DNA from: Volvox africanus
Taxonomy: Eukaryota > Chlorophyta > Chlorophyceae > Chlamydomonadales > Volvocaceae
Direction: 5' to 3'
DNA length: 64,000 bases
Assembly: GCA_030268105.1 (NCBI GenBank)
Contig: BSDZ01000026.1
Coordinates: 121,001 to 185,000 of the forward strand
Positions 48,301 through 59,800 of this stretch are shown here, piece after piece. The position numbers and the translations under genes are program-made. How positions within the stretch are numbered: position 1 is the first letter of the stretch; every line of letters begins with the position of its first letter. Under the pieces are notes generated by a model that worked only from the letters and a program-made list of their open reading frames with translations, did no database searches and had not been told where the DNA came from.

Positions 48301-51300
48301 GACGTTACGTAATGCGCCCGCTGCGCCTGACCCTCCGTGAAGTGACCCAGCGCAGCATAACACACTGCCGTATTGTACGTCATGTAGTTACCCAGCTCGT
48401 CGTACCCGGGGTTTCCCGGGCAGCTATCCGCCCAGGCGTTCATGTCGGTGTCCGGGATGCCCAATGTACTGCTCCAACGGATGTACGTCGCGTCCCAGTC
48501 GCCACCGTACTGCCCCCAGAACAGCTCCATGCAGTATGCTCTCGCAGTGATTAAGATAGAGCTGGAGGCACTGATGGCACCTGCGAGGGGAGATGGAAAA
48601 CAGAGTAAAGATGACCTAATGCACAGGTTAAATAGTTGCTTTTGGTTCTGAGCACTCTAAATTCAATCTTATTACAACGCATGGATGGATGTAATTCCAG
48701 CAATCGGGGAGGTCGGGTGCCGTACAAGCAAGGAAGAAATCAATTGCAATCTCGCACTCAAGGACAGCTGCGCAGCGCCTGACTGGCAATCTCCTAAAGA
48801 AATTGCAAATATTGCACCCAAAAACCGATGTGTTCATTACGTACGCAAAACCCACACACAGCATTTATATCTTGGGAAACATTAAATACATGTGTTCTCT
48901 ATGTTGTATCTCTGTTATATCGGCCTAAGCTAAGGCGCGATCGGATGGTAGCCTTTTACAACAGTCCATCCCCGATACTACCCGTAGACAACCCAAGTTC
49001 AACACTCAAGATGCCGCACACGTACGTACCGAGGGTCACAGGTGTGTCGATAACGTAATCGTCGTCCAAACATGTTTTCTCATTTGGATTAGTGCCAAAG
49101 CTGTGCTCCAGTCCCAAATGATGGAAGCACTCATGCACCAGCACGGTGGGGCCGTAGTTGTATTGTGACAGCGAGTTGTAGCCGCTGGTGGATACACAGT
49201 CCCAAGAGATGAAGATAAAGCCCGTGTTGGGGTCCACGTCAGACCTGACAAGATGTAAAAAAGGACGAATGGAGCAGATAATATGGATCATGTTTGTTAT
49301 CATGTGAATTACGGCAGCCGAATCACTGGATTCGTAAATGCGTGTATGTGTTTGCGTATGTGTACGTGTATGTGTACACGTGTACGACCATATATATATT
49401 CAAGGAAGGCATAGGGGTGTCATCAGCGCTGCTTCGTGTGCGGTCGTTGGGGGAATGATTTCTTCATCCCCAAATCCGGCAGCTAGCTAAGAACCTAGCT
49501 AAGACCTCTCACGGCAGCATAAGAGTAAGAGCTACTATTAAGAGCCAACTCCATGAGGCGCCGTGTGTCCGCTAGGTAACGGATGGGTCCGACAAAGCAA
49601 CCGTATAGGGCTTCACACGCACAGGGCCTTCCACAGGGCCACAGGATATAAAGAAGCCGTGTCTAGGGAGAGCAAAGGCCCTGGTAACAGGTCAACTGCT
49701 GATTCAAAAGTGACGTAAGGTGAAATAAAATATGTCCTTTTCCGGTATTACTCCGGTATTGCACACTGTTGCACCCGGTGTTACAGTAATACAGATTGCT
49801 GGGACTATCCCAAGGTCCCGGGCTCGTACCCCGACATGCACACGCAGGCTTATGCCAACGCGACAGAATGTGCATCACGCCCGTCTGCCCTATGTAGGAT
49901 GCCCGGGCTAGCGCTGATTCAGGGCTGCGACCCGCCAATCGAAAAAGAAATATATAAATTGGAGGTAATCCAGGAAAAAATAAAATACCCTATCTGTCGG
50001 CGCAAGCTGCCTTACGGGGTGCCAGGGCCGCCGGAGGACATTGGTGCAGGGTGGGCAACCCCAGCGTCACACGCTATTGCACCTTGTGTTACAGAACTGT
50101 AAGGAGAATGTCTATCCTTGCAGCAAAGCTACCCTGGAGCGTAACATCTATCCTCTGGTGAGCGTACATATTCTGGAGCACCTGAAGCCTAGCTATCCCT
50201 GGAGCGACGAAACCTACCCTGGAGCGAACGCATAGCCCACTGTGGACGACCCTGTCGAGGTTGTATCGCTGGTTACGAAGATGTTTATGCTCCGCGGGAA
50301 GTCCGTGATTAACCTGGCCATAATAAACAATTTCAGATTGGACTCAGTTTGGGGAAAAGTGGCGGTGTTGGAAAAGTGATGGGACTTATATTCAGATAGA
50401 GCTAGGCGCAGCAAAACGACCCTCTTCTCCGGACGGTCTGCCTCTAGATGCCTGGAATTAAACACCGTAAAACTAACGCAAAATCCTACGTCGCCACCGA
50501 TTGCCTGAGGCCCACAGCGGCCCACCGCGGCCCGCTAAATCCATGGCCGACAACCTCCTGTCTGCTGGACAGATTTGCTCAAGCAGTCGTAGAGAACCTT
50601 GCGTAGGTGCTTCGTACTCCTCAACGCGTTCGCTGCTTCTCCCGTCAAAATTCCCCTGGTCCTTCGTAATATCAAAGCTACGCAAAACCGTAAAAGCTGC
50701 AACCAGCCCAACTAATAATTAATTATCAATAATCATTCAAGCCATCCCCCCCTCCATTACGTTTTTCTGTTATATTACATTTCTTGCAAAGAGGATAAAG
50801 CTACTGTACCCAGAACTGCTGCAAATCCATCCAGTAATACATACTTAATGAGAAAGTTTTTGTCACGAAGGCAGGTTCCCGTTCTGCAATTCGGGAGATT
50901 CAGCCATGTTGCGCGGTTCCGTACGAGCAGGTACGGGTAGTTTGTGGCGTTGTTCCGTACCTCCTGTGTGTCATACACACACGCACACATCTGTAGGTAA
51001 ACGCGCAATCGGCATATTTTACATGGAACTCGGACGCAGACGGCATGAGCTGATCGTTTTATGTTGTACGGTGTACGGTCTCGAAGTACAGTTTTGAGGA
51101 CAGGTGCTGCTCAAGGACAGAATGCGGGTTATTGATCCTATTAGAGTATGACAATAGTTAGCATCTGCGTTGCATGCCACTGTGATTACATAAATACCAG
51201 ATATGATTTGGCGACCAAGCAAGTATCCACCGCTTGCCTTGATGAAGAACTGGATGTTGGTTGGCTTGGCCATGTAGTTTGCCAGACAGACCAGACGGTC

Positions 51301-52888
51301 GAGGTAAGCGGGGGCCTTGTCGTAGTTGGCAGGCCCAATCGCGCCACTCGAGTCGGTGTACAGCATGATATGAAAGACGAGCGGAACCAGGAGGGCTGGC
51401 ATAGCGGCAGGACCAGAAGCGCTGAAGGGGCTCGGGGGCATGGTGTAGTAGTAGGTGGTTGAGGAGGTCAAGAGTCGATGTGACCGAGAGGCTACATCAG
51501 CGTTACTCTCCACATCCTGGACACGGAGGGCATCATAACGAGCGGCTCCGGTATACGAAGCAGTGGTCGACCCAGCGCTCAGGGTCCGGGGATCTGCTGC
51601 TGGCTGCCTCCTGATGCGGCTGCCGTTCGTGGGGATGCCGGAGGTCTCCGTGGCCTCTGCTGCCCAATGAGATCTGTATAGCCTTGTAGAAACGGTCTGC
51701 AGCAGCGGCAAGTCGGCATGCAGCTGCTTCAGGACAGATGAGATATCCGGCACCAGGGCGGCCAAGTCGCGCGGGGACAGGCCGCAGCTGGCGTTCAGCA
51801 ACAGGGCAGTGTCGCCCAGCTTGGCGGGGTCTGCCAGCGCGTTTGCTACCGCGGCAGTCAGCCTCTGTGCGGGGTACTTGGCCATGTCGGGCCACATAGC
51901 GGAGGCCAGGGGCTGCCCTGGGACCTCCTGCAGCTGCAGCGGGATGTTGTCACGGACCCAAGTGAACACCTCGCGGAGGGCGACGTACAAGTCGTAGTGG
52001 CAGGCCTGCAAGGATTAGCGGATGGAAAGGAGGTGAAACAAACACCAGTCTCCATCGGGGTTATAAATCATCCTTAGCTTGATCCCATGATGTCGTACGT
52101 TGCAGTGCACGTGGCAGGTCTGTCTCCCCATTAGATAGGATGGCATGGCGCATGGACCCCAAGATAGATAGGATGGCATGGCGCATCCCACCCTCCCTCT
52201 CGACCGCATTACTTCTTGCTACCTGCAGGGTTGAAGATCCGTACAGCTTCTGCGACAGCCTGAAAAGCTGCTCGAACAGAGACGAGGCACAGCGGTCCGG
52301 TCGGGAAACGTATGGCCGTATTATGATGGGAGCCAAGTACGGCAGCAGTGTATTGGATGAGCCTGCGACAACGCAGAGGCGGAGAAGGTTGATATAGCCG
52401 CCATCTGAAAAGGGATGTAATGCTTCGCGCCTGATCCCAAGTAGTTGTTGAAAAAGAGTGTCCCTCCCAGCATAGCGGCAACGACCTTTGTCCGCGGTTC
52501 GTATCCACTAAGTGCAAGATCGATCACTCACCGTTACATAGTGACAGCGGCTGAGCTGCTGCAAACAAGAGATATGCGATCGCAGACGCACTAGTGCATT
52601 GCTCGTACAACCGCTGGATTTCTTGGCTGGACGCCGAGACGGTATTCGCTATTGCTGAAAAGGACATTGATACGAATCCAGAGCTTCCTATTTGGTTAGA
52701 CCAGAAAAGGAGTGTTTGGTCACTATCTGGCCGATCCATGTTCAACCTCCAACCATGCTCTCCGTTACTGCCAGCAATTTACCTGATTCATTTCTCACTT
52801 CCAACGCGCTGCATATCGGCACATTCACAGAGGACACCAGAGCGAATAGGAGTATAGAATGGAACAATACGGCTTCCAGTGCTCGCAT
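42339..52888 (-). CDS. Gene 2: membrane-anchored pappalysin-like (M43) metalloprotease with Pro-rich stalks, complete model
   Basis: Predicted zinc endopeptidase on the cell surface, type I membrane topology. Exons: 52783-52888, 52532-52687, 52223-52404, 51238-52005, 50845-50963, 50218-50313, 49030-49244, 48192-48580, 47664-47758, 47191-47267, 46547-46677, 46181-46275, 45895-45980, 45153-45629, 44292-44419, 43353-43467, 42339-42640. All phases join, giving about 1,178 residues. The start is the ATG before a hydrophobic signal peptide (residues 1-28). The M43 domain has HECFHHLGLEH (513-523), C/D-rich DDDYVIDTP after it and a Met-turn NYMTY (612-616). Then follow a PPPP hinge, Cys modules A/B twice, a 159-codon Ser/Pro linker, membrane-proximal modules, a TM segment (about 1113-1138) and SRRRRR tail. 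One module of about 37 codons, found in genes 1, 3 and 4 between exons 44292-44419 and 43353-43467, was not resolved here. Two introns need GC donors (after 51238 and 44292). The substrate is unknown. Confidence 0.85.
42778..42835 (-). repeat. Dispersed GGTGCAGAAGCACC repeat, copy 2
   Basis: On the minus strand AAGGTGCAGAAGCACC, ATCAGCATC and GCGGCTCTCAAC, as at 3,727 and 58,858. In a gene 2 intron. Confidence 0.5.
45153..45629 (-). CDS. Gene 2 exon 14: hydroxyproline-rich-type linker
   Basis: A 159-codon exon, almost entirely Pro and Ser in PPSPP-type runs. It opens with the short conserved lead GPVYISTTRN, which matches the lead of the long gene 1 linker ([10 protein letters not shown]). 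This is the composition of the rigid glycosylated rods in algal wall proteins such as pherophorins. It sits between the second Cys module pair and the membrane-proximal modules, so it probably acts as a stalk. Entry and exit are both phase 1. Confidence 0.85.
47935..48035. repeat. AT-rich tract
   Basis: TATATATATA and AATAATAAT runs in the gene 2 intron between exons 8 and 9. Confidence 0.8.
48902..48998 (-). mobile_element. TRIM2 LTR, diverged
   Basis: TGTTGTATCTCTGTTATATC and the core GGCGCGATCGGATGGTAG. The far end is degraded. In a gene 2 intron. Confidence 0.65.
49030..49244 (-). CDS. Gene 2 exon 7: M43 zinc-binding exon
   Basis: Encodes the active-site helix. The first His-Glu pair of HECFHHLGLEH would hold zinc and the general base, followed by the conserved family segment with CLDDDYVIDTPVT. 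All three zinc His and the catalytic Glu are present, so activity is expected. Length (215 nt) and phases (2 in, 1 out) are identical to the matching exon of gene 4. Confidence 0.9.
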
Positions 52889-55800
52889 AACTCAGGACAT
52901 GTATATAGCAATGTAAGGTGGCATTGAACGCTACCGAATAGTGCCGACGATCCACGTTCTTTGCTTGCTTCTATTCATCTGGTCCTAAAGTGCTTCGCTT
53001 GCAAGTAAATATGCTGTGATACCAATAAGCGTTTTTTAATCAGTATTAGTTCATATTTTTGTTAACCTATATCGCCGGAATGAATATGTCCATTTGTCAC
53101 ACGGATCATTTTTCTATAACTAACACATCCGATGGTACGTATTAGCGCATAGAGCTATTCGAAAACACGGTACTCATGAATTTAGGGTTGGCGAAGCGTA
53201 TGTGTTGAATCATTTACTCGTTGAACATATTGCCGTCCCGAAGTACGCTAATCGTACAGTAAGACCACGGATTTATCACATTTCGTGGATCTCAAACTAG
53301 AATATGATAATCTTAAATATTTAGAAAGGAGATCCTTTTATTGACTTAGCCCCTGTACCTCCTGCTGATAGGATAAAAATGCCACAGCAGGAGTCATCAG
53401 ACTCGAGGAACCACTTTGCAAGCCCTTACGTGCGTGAGTGCCTTGATCTGCAACTTCCAACCTTCCAGCCAAAGGCCGATACATGCATTTATCGTGTATG
53501 TCGTATCCGTACACTTCATGTATATATCGATGTACAACGAACATCCTTGCAGCCTTACTTATGCAAAATACGTTCACGAATAAATTGACTGTGTATCTAT
53601 CTATACATATCCCGGATGCACTGTGCGTTTATTTTTTATGTACGTTTTGCAAGTCTGCTGCCGGGATGTAATAAGCTGCTGCCCGAATGAAGAGACGCTT
53701 ATTAACATGAATGAACCATGTATGATATCGTACAACCTAGTATGTCATCACATACTCGTGCATGCGTCGGTGCAGGCATGTGTGCAGAAATCAATCCATT
53801 GTGAATTGCCAATTCGCATACATGAAAATCAGAAACACCAAAGTACAATCAAAAGATTCTTCATACGAAAGCTCGGATATTAAATTATCGATAGATACAT
53901 GACAGATACGGTTACGGACATCAGTTAATCAGATTGCTAAGGACATCAGGCTAGCGGTATTTCCCTTAGAAGCACGGAGAGCCCTGCAGTGGAATTGCTG
54001 ATGGACGAAACCAGGCCTCCATCGGTTCGTCCGTGTGGCCGCCCCAAAGAAGTACCCAGAGTAGGTCGAAGGAAGGACTGCGACGAGGCTGGTGATGGAG
54101 CTGGTGAAGAGGGCAGGCAGGGAACTTCAGGTTCGGTGGCATTTTTATTCAGGTCCCTTTCCTGCCCTCTTCACCAGCCCTATGGGAATTTGCCGTCCCT
54201 GTCGCTGCCCTCCTTGCAGCCCCGCTTTGTGCATTTGCATGTCCTGTTTCAGCACGTCGAGCTTGCGACAAGTGCAGGTTCGTTGAGTGTCTGGGAGATG
54301 GCTTTGGCGACGGGGGCAATAGTGGTGATGTGTGCGCTTCGTTAGTTCCCGTCTCCGTTCTTCCGTACTTCTATCTGTCCGTGGGCTCATCTGTGCTCCG
54401 TCCGCCTTCCGTCTGTGCATTCGTCCGTCCGTCCATGTGTTCGTAGTTTGTAGTTTTCGTGTTTTTGATTTCTAATTGCATAGCTAGGTTCGCAAGTTGC
54501 GGAGGTCCAATCATGGTAAAGGGATTTGCCTCATTGATCTTCAATTCAGCTTCCTATGCCGTGCCCTTAATGTTTTCAAAAGAGGACAATATATGGTAAT
54601 CACTTATGTAGAAATCTTGGTGGTTTATCGTGAAATGTTTGCGACCCGTGAAACCAGTAATTATCGAGCCTTGTAGCATGCACTATGATGGCTGCCCGAC
54701 CCGTTCGCTTACTGGGTGCTGCGGTAGTGAAAATCTAATAATCCAGACCAACTAGCGCATTGATTGACCACATAGAATCAATGAGAAGCTAAACGGCCCT
54801 CTTACTTTTCTATCTTGATTTTCAAGAAGCTTTGTCTCTTTAAGTCATCACAGGCCCTCAATGCAATGAAACATCGTAAGAAGGTCAGCAGTCAACTAGT
54901 AATGTAATAGAAGGGTTAAGCTAACATACACAAATGGTTAGGATTGCAAATACATATGCTCTTTGCCGATCAACGATAAATGCAATCCTTCTGCCGTACT
55001 TTTAAGTCCTAAGTTGATAGGAGAGATCATTCAGGATCTTATCCTGCCTGGGAATGCTAGCTGTCTTATCCATTCCATATTAATTAGATACACGTACACG
55101 CGCCTCAATGCAACCGATAAATAGACGGATAAATTCAATCAGAATATAAAATATTCCTAAATAACGGAACCCAGATGCAGCCCTATCTCTCCCACGCATT
55201 TTGCCCAGGCATACAACAGCATACATGCACGCTTGAAGACACAAGCCTAAAACCCAATGTAAATCAGACATTATCACCCTGACCTGATCTAACATCTATC
55301 TGCCAAAGCAAGACATCATTTTGTTCACGTACATCCGTACCCATGTGCGCGTGAGTTGAAGCGATTCATTATTCAGAAAGCAGCTTGATAGCGTCAAAAC
55401 TACAAGCAATATAGATACCATCATGCACACGACCCGCATACGCGTACCGAAAGAAGTAGCAATAACCAACCCTATTTGCTTCTCAGATGATGAGGGATTG
55501 CGCGGTTTGCTTGTGCGTGTTTGATAAGTATGCCATCCATCCACCGACCGTCATGCATGGCTGGGCATACAGCAGGTAGAGGAAGTCGATCGATAAGGCG
55601 ATGCATGTGACACAGACAGGGGGTGCATAACACGTGTTGCCGGGACGCGAGTTCCACCGTTACGATACAGGAAGGCAGGAAGACGGCATCTATCCATCAT
55701 CCGCTTGCCATATATATATATAGATAGATAGATGTATACCCTATATGTCAATCCTATATAGAATGTATTGTTAATAACTGCTGATGCTTTATTTATGAAT

Positions 55801-56086
55801 ATTATATACATGTGTATGTATATATATGTGTGTGTGTACATATACACATACACAAAAACATGTTTATACATATATATATACATATACATGTATATAATAT
55901 TCATAAATAAAGCATCAGCAGTTATTAACAATGCATAAAATGATTGGCTACTAGATTACATACGAGTCCAGCCTATATTTAAGCTCCAGCCAAAAGCATC
56001 CAATCTACCTCGCCTACCGTAAACCCGTCAAAAACAATCCAGCGATGATGGAAGCTACACAAACGTATGTATAACTATCATTACTT
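52889..56086. other. Intergenic region between genes 1 and 2
   Basis: Contains the promoter side of gene 2. It holds an inverted repeat at about 54,100-54,180 (CTGGTGAAGAGGGCAGG and CCTGCCCTCTTCACCAG) and the foldback element at 55,767. A frame of 118 codons over the hairpin has no recognisable domain. Confidence 0.4.
55767..55932. mobile_element. Foldback element with perfect terminal inverted repeats
   Basis: Left arm ATTGTTAATAACTGCTGATG... (55767 to about 55812) is repeated inverted at about 55887-55932, around 46 bp each, with an AT/GT-rich loop of about 75 bp. No coding capacity. Near-perfect arms suggest recent origin. Confidence 0.8.
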
Positions 56087-56791
56087 CTAAGGCAAAGGTA
56101 CGACCTGATTGGACCGGACAGAACGCATCCTCAGACGCTCCGGCAGATCGTCCAGAGGTGCCGTCCTGCGCTTGCGTCTGGCTGCATACACACTGACCGC
56201 CATAACCAGCACCAACAAAGCGGCTACCGCACCCGCAATTACTCCAGAAATAATTGTCCGCGGCGCTGCGCCCCTGCTGCTGGATGTCGGCCCCCCGGAG
56301 TTGCCCACGCCGCCAGTGGATGGAGCTGTCTGGGGACTAGCGCTTACGTTGTTAACGGGTGTCGGAGGATCTGTCACGAGTGCATTCAAAGAGGCAGGGC
56401 AAACGAATGAATGAAGGCGCATACGTCGGTGGGAAACACATGCACGCAGAAATGCATGCATGTAGACAGCAGTACGTGTCACGTGCAATCACCCTAAAAC
56501 GAACAACCGAATGCAGGCAGATACGTCCGCTGCCGCATGCGCTGGCGACGGTGCAGGGCGTTGGCCATGCACGGCTTTGGCGTGGATGTGGGTGTTGGCG
56601 TTAGCACAGTCACGTGCGCTAGCTGGTGCCGCCGCTTGCACCGCTGGCACACAATTCCCGCACATTACCCGGATTAAGATGTGCGTATCGATACATTACT
56701 TCTCATATTGTATATTGTGTCTTCGGCTTGCTTGCTTGATCATGGAATGTAGGAAAGCGATGTACCTAGATAGGTGACTGTGATGACTGTG

Positions 56792-56832
<41 letters not shown>

Positions 56833-59800
56833 TGCAAACTTGCAACGTATTAATAACACTGTCTGATATATATACTGGCGATTTACCCACGCACCATCGA
56901 ATAGTGATGACGGCGCCGACAGCCGGGAAGAAGATATCATTTCCCACGTCAGGTAGGCCGTGGGTTTCGACCAGAGAATGGATCCCCATTTGAAAATGAA
57001 ATTCGCCCCCAAATAAGAAGCGATATCCGTGGCTTTATTGGCTGCGTCCACAATCTGCAGCAAAATATTCGTTATCCAATATTATTATTTCACATGGACC
57101 TACCGTTAAATAAATTAAGCAACCCCTTACAGGTTATGACTTCATAGGCTGTAATCCTGTACGGCTGCATATTTTACTATTTGTACAAGTGTTATCAATT
57201 GGTGTACCACTTGGGATTTAAAGCCATCCGTTCTAGCAACAATCGTGTTATTGTAGCTGTACTCGGCAGTACGATAGCGACCCGCGCTCGTCCCATCTGT
57301 AGTGCTATACGGGCAATTATTTGTGCCAACTCCGGAACGAACTATCAAGTCTTCTTTCGACTATCGGACACTATGTCGCGAATACTTTCTCGTAATAACG
57401 TCAGGCTTCCTAATGTCCGGTAGTCTACATTTCAACAATAAGAAACCGATTAAATATGCAAGGCATGCATTGGTCCATTCGAATTATCATTGCGATGGCT
57501 GGTGATTCCAAGATATCATCATTATATACTATATTGTATTCATATTTTTTTCATTACAATTGTAATTATTCCCACGTATGGGACTAACAAGTAAATAACA
57601 AGCGCAAATGCGAGCTACGTACTCACCTTGCTTTTTTGCGTCCCCGCCGTAAAATTGACTCTATAATATGCCATAATGGAGCCACAGACGAGGCGCGTAA
57701 CTGCAGTGTTTGCCAATGACTCCTGCGTATACACATGCATGCCGTAAGTATGTACGTCCACGATGTACGTATGTATGTACGCATCTAAGGAGACATGCAA
57801 CAGCATATTTGAATTAGGGAAGGACGACGTAGATTGCACATTGCCTAGCTTATTTTGAAAATAAGCTAGGTACAAATGCATTTGCTTTCATTCATCAAAG
57901 ACACTTTTGCATGCAGATAGTATAGTCCGAATATCATAATAATAATATCATAATAACTATAACATCAGAATACAAATAGAGTCAGGCAGGTACGATTAAT
58001 TTCTAAAAACCCAAACAGATGCACCGCCTATCTGTTTGCATTTGAGGAACAACACATAGCATTGTATTGTTATCGTTAAGATTCGCGAACTATTTAGATC
58101 TTTTAAAATTGAATAGATTTTTTTGCAATTCATCCAGTGCTGCGATATGTTCACGGGGCGAAGCCCCTGGTTGTGCCAACGGACTCGATAAGTCAACTAT
58201 TTGTAGTTTAGTGACGTTGTAATTTAATGTTTTTAAAAAATAACATTGTTTTAAGAGACATTAAATCTTAACATAGTACTTGACATATGTACGAGGCCCT
58301 CAATTCCATGTATCTTAATAAGAGCTATTGAAGGTAAATTAAGTTTTTAACAAAATTGGATGGTACTTCAAGTTTTAGGGTTTTGTGCACGCGCACCAGT
58401 GGTGCGCGAGGTCCACTCATACAGATCGTTTGCCTGAATCAACATTTTTAAATATTTAATAATTAGCTATACAAATGTATACCTATTTTCTACATCTACG
58501 GTGTTCATTGCAAATCGTGCTAGTCTTGGGTTTCGGGGCACACATTTTCCCTACATGAACACTCATCTAATACCACTTAGAATTTACATAGGTTTGTATA
58601 ACATCAGGGATAAACAATTACGGCGGGTGACAATGAGGTCTTAATATCCAGATGCGGCTAGGAAAGTATCTAGATACTGGTAAAGGGGGGCCCAAAGTGT
58701 CTAGATGCAGTTTTGGCAGTACCCAGATGCGGCTAAGGGGGGGTCTTAAGTATGTAGATGCGGCTAGGAAAGTATCTAGATGCCGCTGCAAGCTAGATGC
58801 CAGCGAGTTAACCCTGTAGTAGTCGAACATGTACTGCCCACACACCGGCACAATGTCAAGGTGCAGAAGCACCCTGTCAGCATCCTAAGAGGGCTTTGTG
58901 GCTCTTTGCTACCACTACTTCAACCCCCTTCCAGATGTGAGATGCGGCAGTTTTCGATACCGCAGCGGCAAGGTGATACCGATTATATTATATAGAATTA
59001 CATTAATAGTAATTATCATACTTGTGATACCGATGCGGCAGGTTCGTGATACCCTTCCGTATGGATGGGTGGATAGGTAGATGGTATGTACAGAGGCAAG
59101 GTCCGTTATCTTTTCCAAGCTCTAGCTCACGCAACCCAGGACTACTGTCACACAATAATAGTGATTCGTGAAATATTATTTCTGTGCTTAGAATCTATCA
59201 TCATGACGACGACTGCCTTCCACACACACTCGAACCCACCCCAATTATACGTGCCAGCTCCGAGTTTAAGTCGGTGGACAGCTCCTCAGCTACGGCAGTG
59301 TCGCTAAGAATGCTGCAGTCGGCATTCAGAACGACCAAACCTTCCAGGTAGGCAAAGAGATTTCCGTTGCCTCCGACGCCTGTGAGAATGAAGCAAGAAC
59401 ATAGATTGCACCCGTATCTTGTATCCTGGGGTATCTACAGGTAATGTCCAGGATGGACCGTGTATGGTCATCTTCCGATTGGGCCTTTGTACGCGGACAC
59501 AACAGAGATACAACACGGGAGATGGCGTTGGTGGCAGGGCAGGGCAGGGCAGGGCAGTGTGCTGGTGTCTCTGTGAAGAACCAAGATTGTAACGGTTTAT
59601 TTATTTGATTGTTAAGCCACAAATGTTGGTGTCGGCTTCTTAATTGGGAGTCGGAACTTAGGGTTGGTGTCAGCTTTCGTTCCTTGAAGCTGGAAAAAGG
59701 GCGAGCCCCCAATATCTGTACCGTGTGATTAATTAGAGAGCAGTTTGGACATCGAGGTTTACAGGCTTGCACGCTCACGCACAAACAGACAGTGCAGGGA

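Noticed and set aside
53989..54345. 118-codon frame in the intergenic region
   Set aside because: Spans the hairpin inverted repeat and has no recognisable domain.
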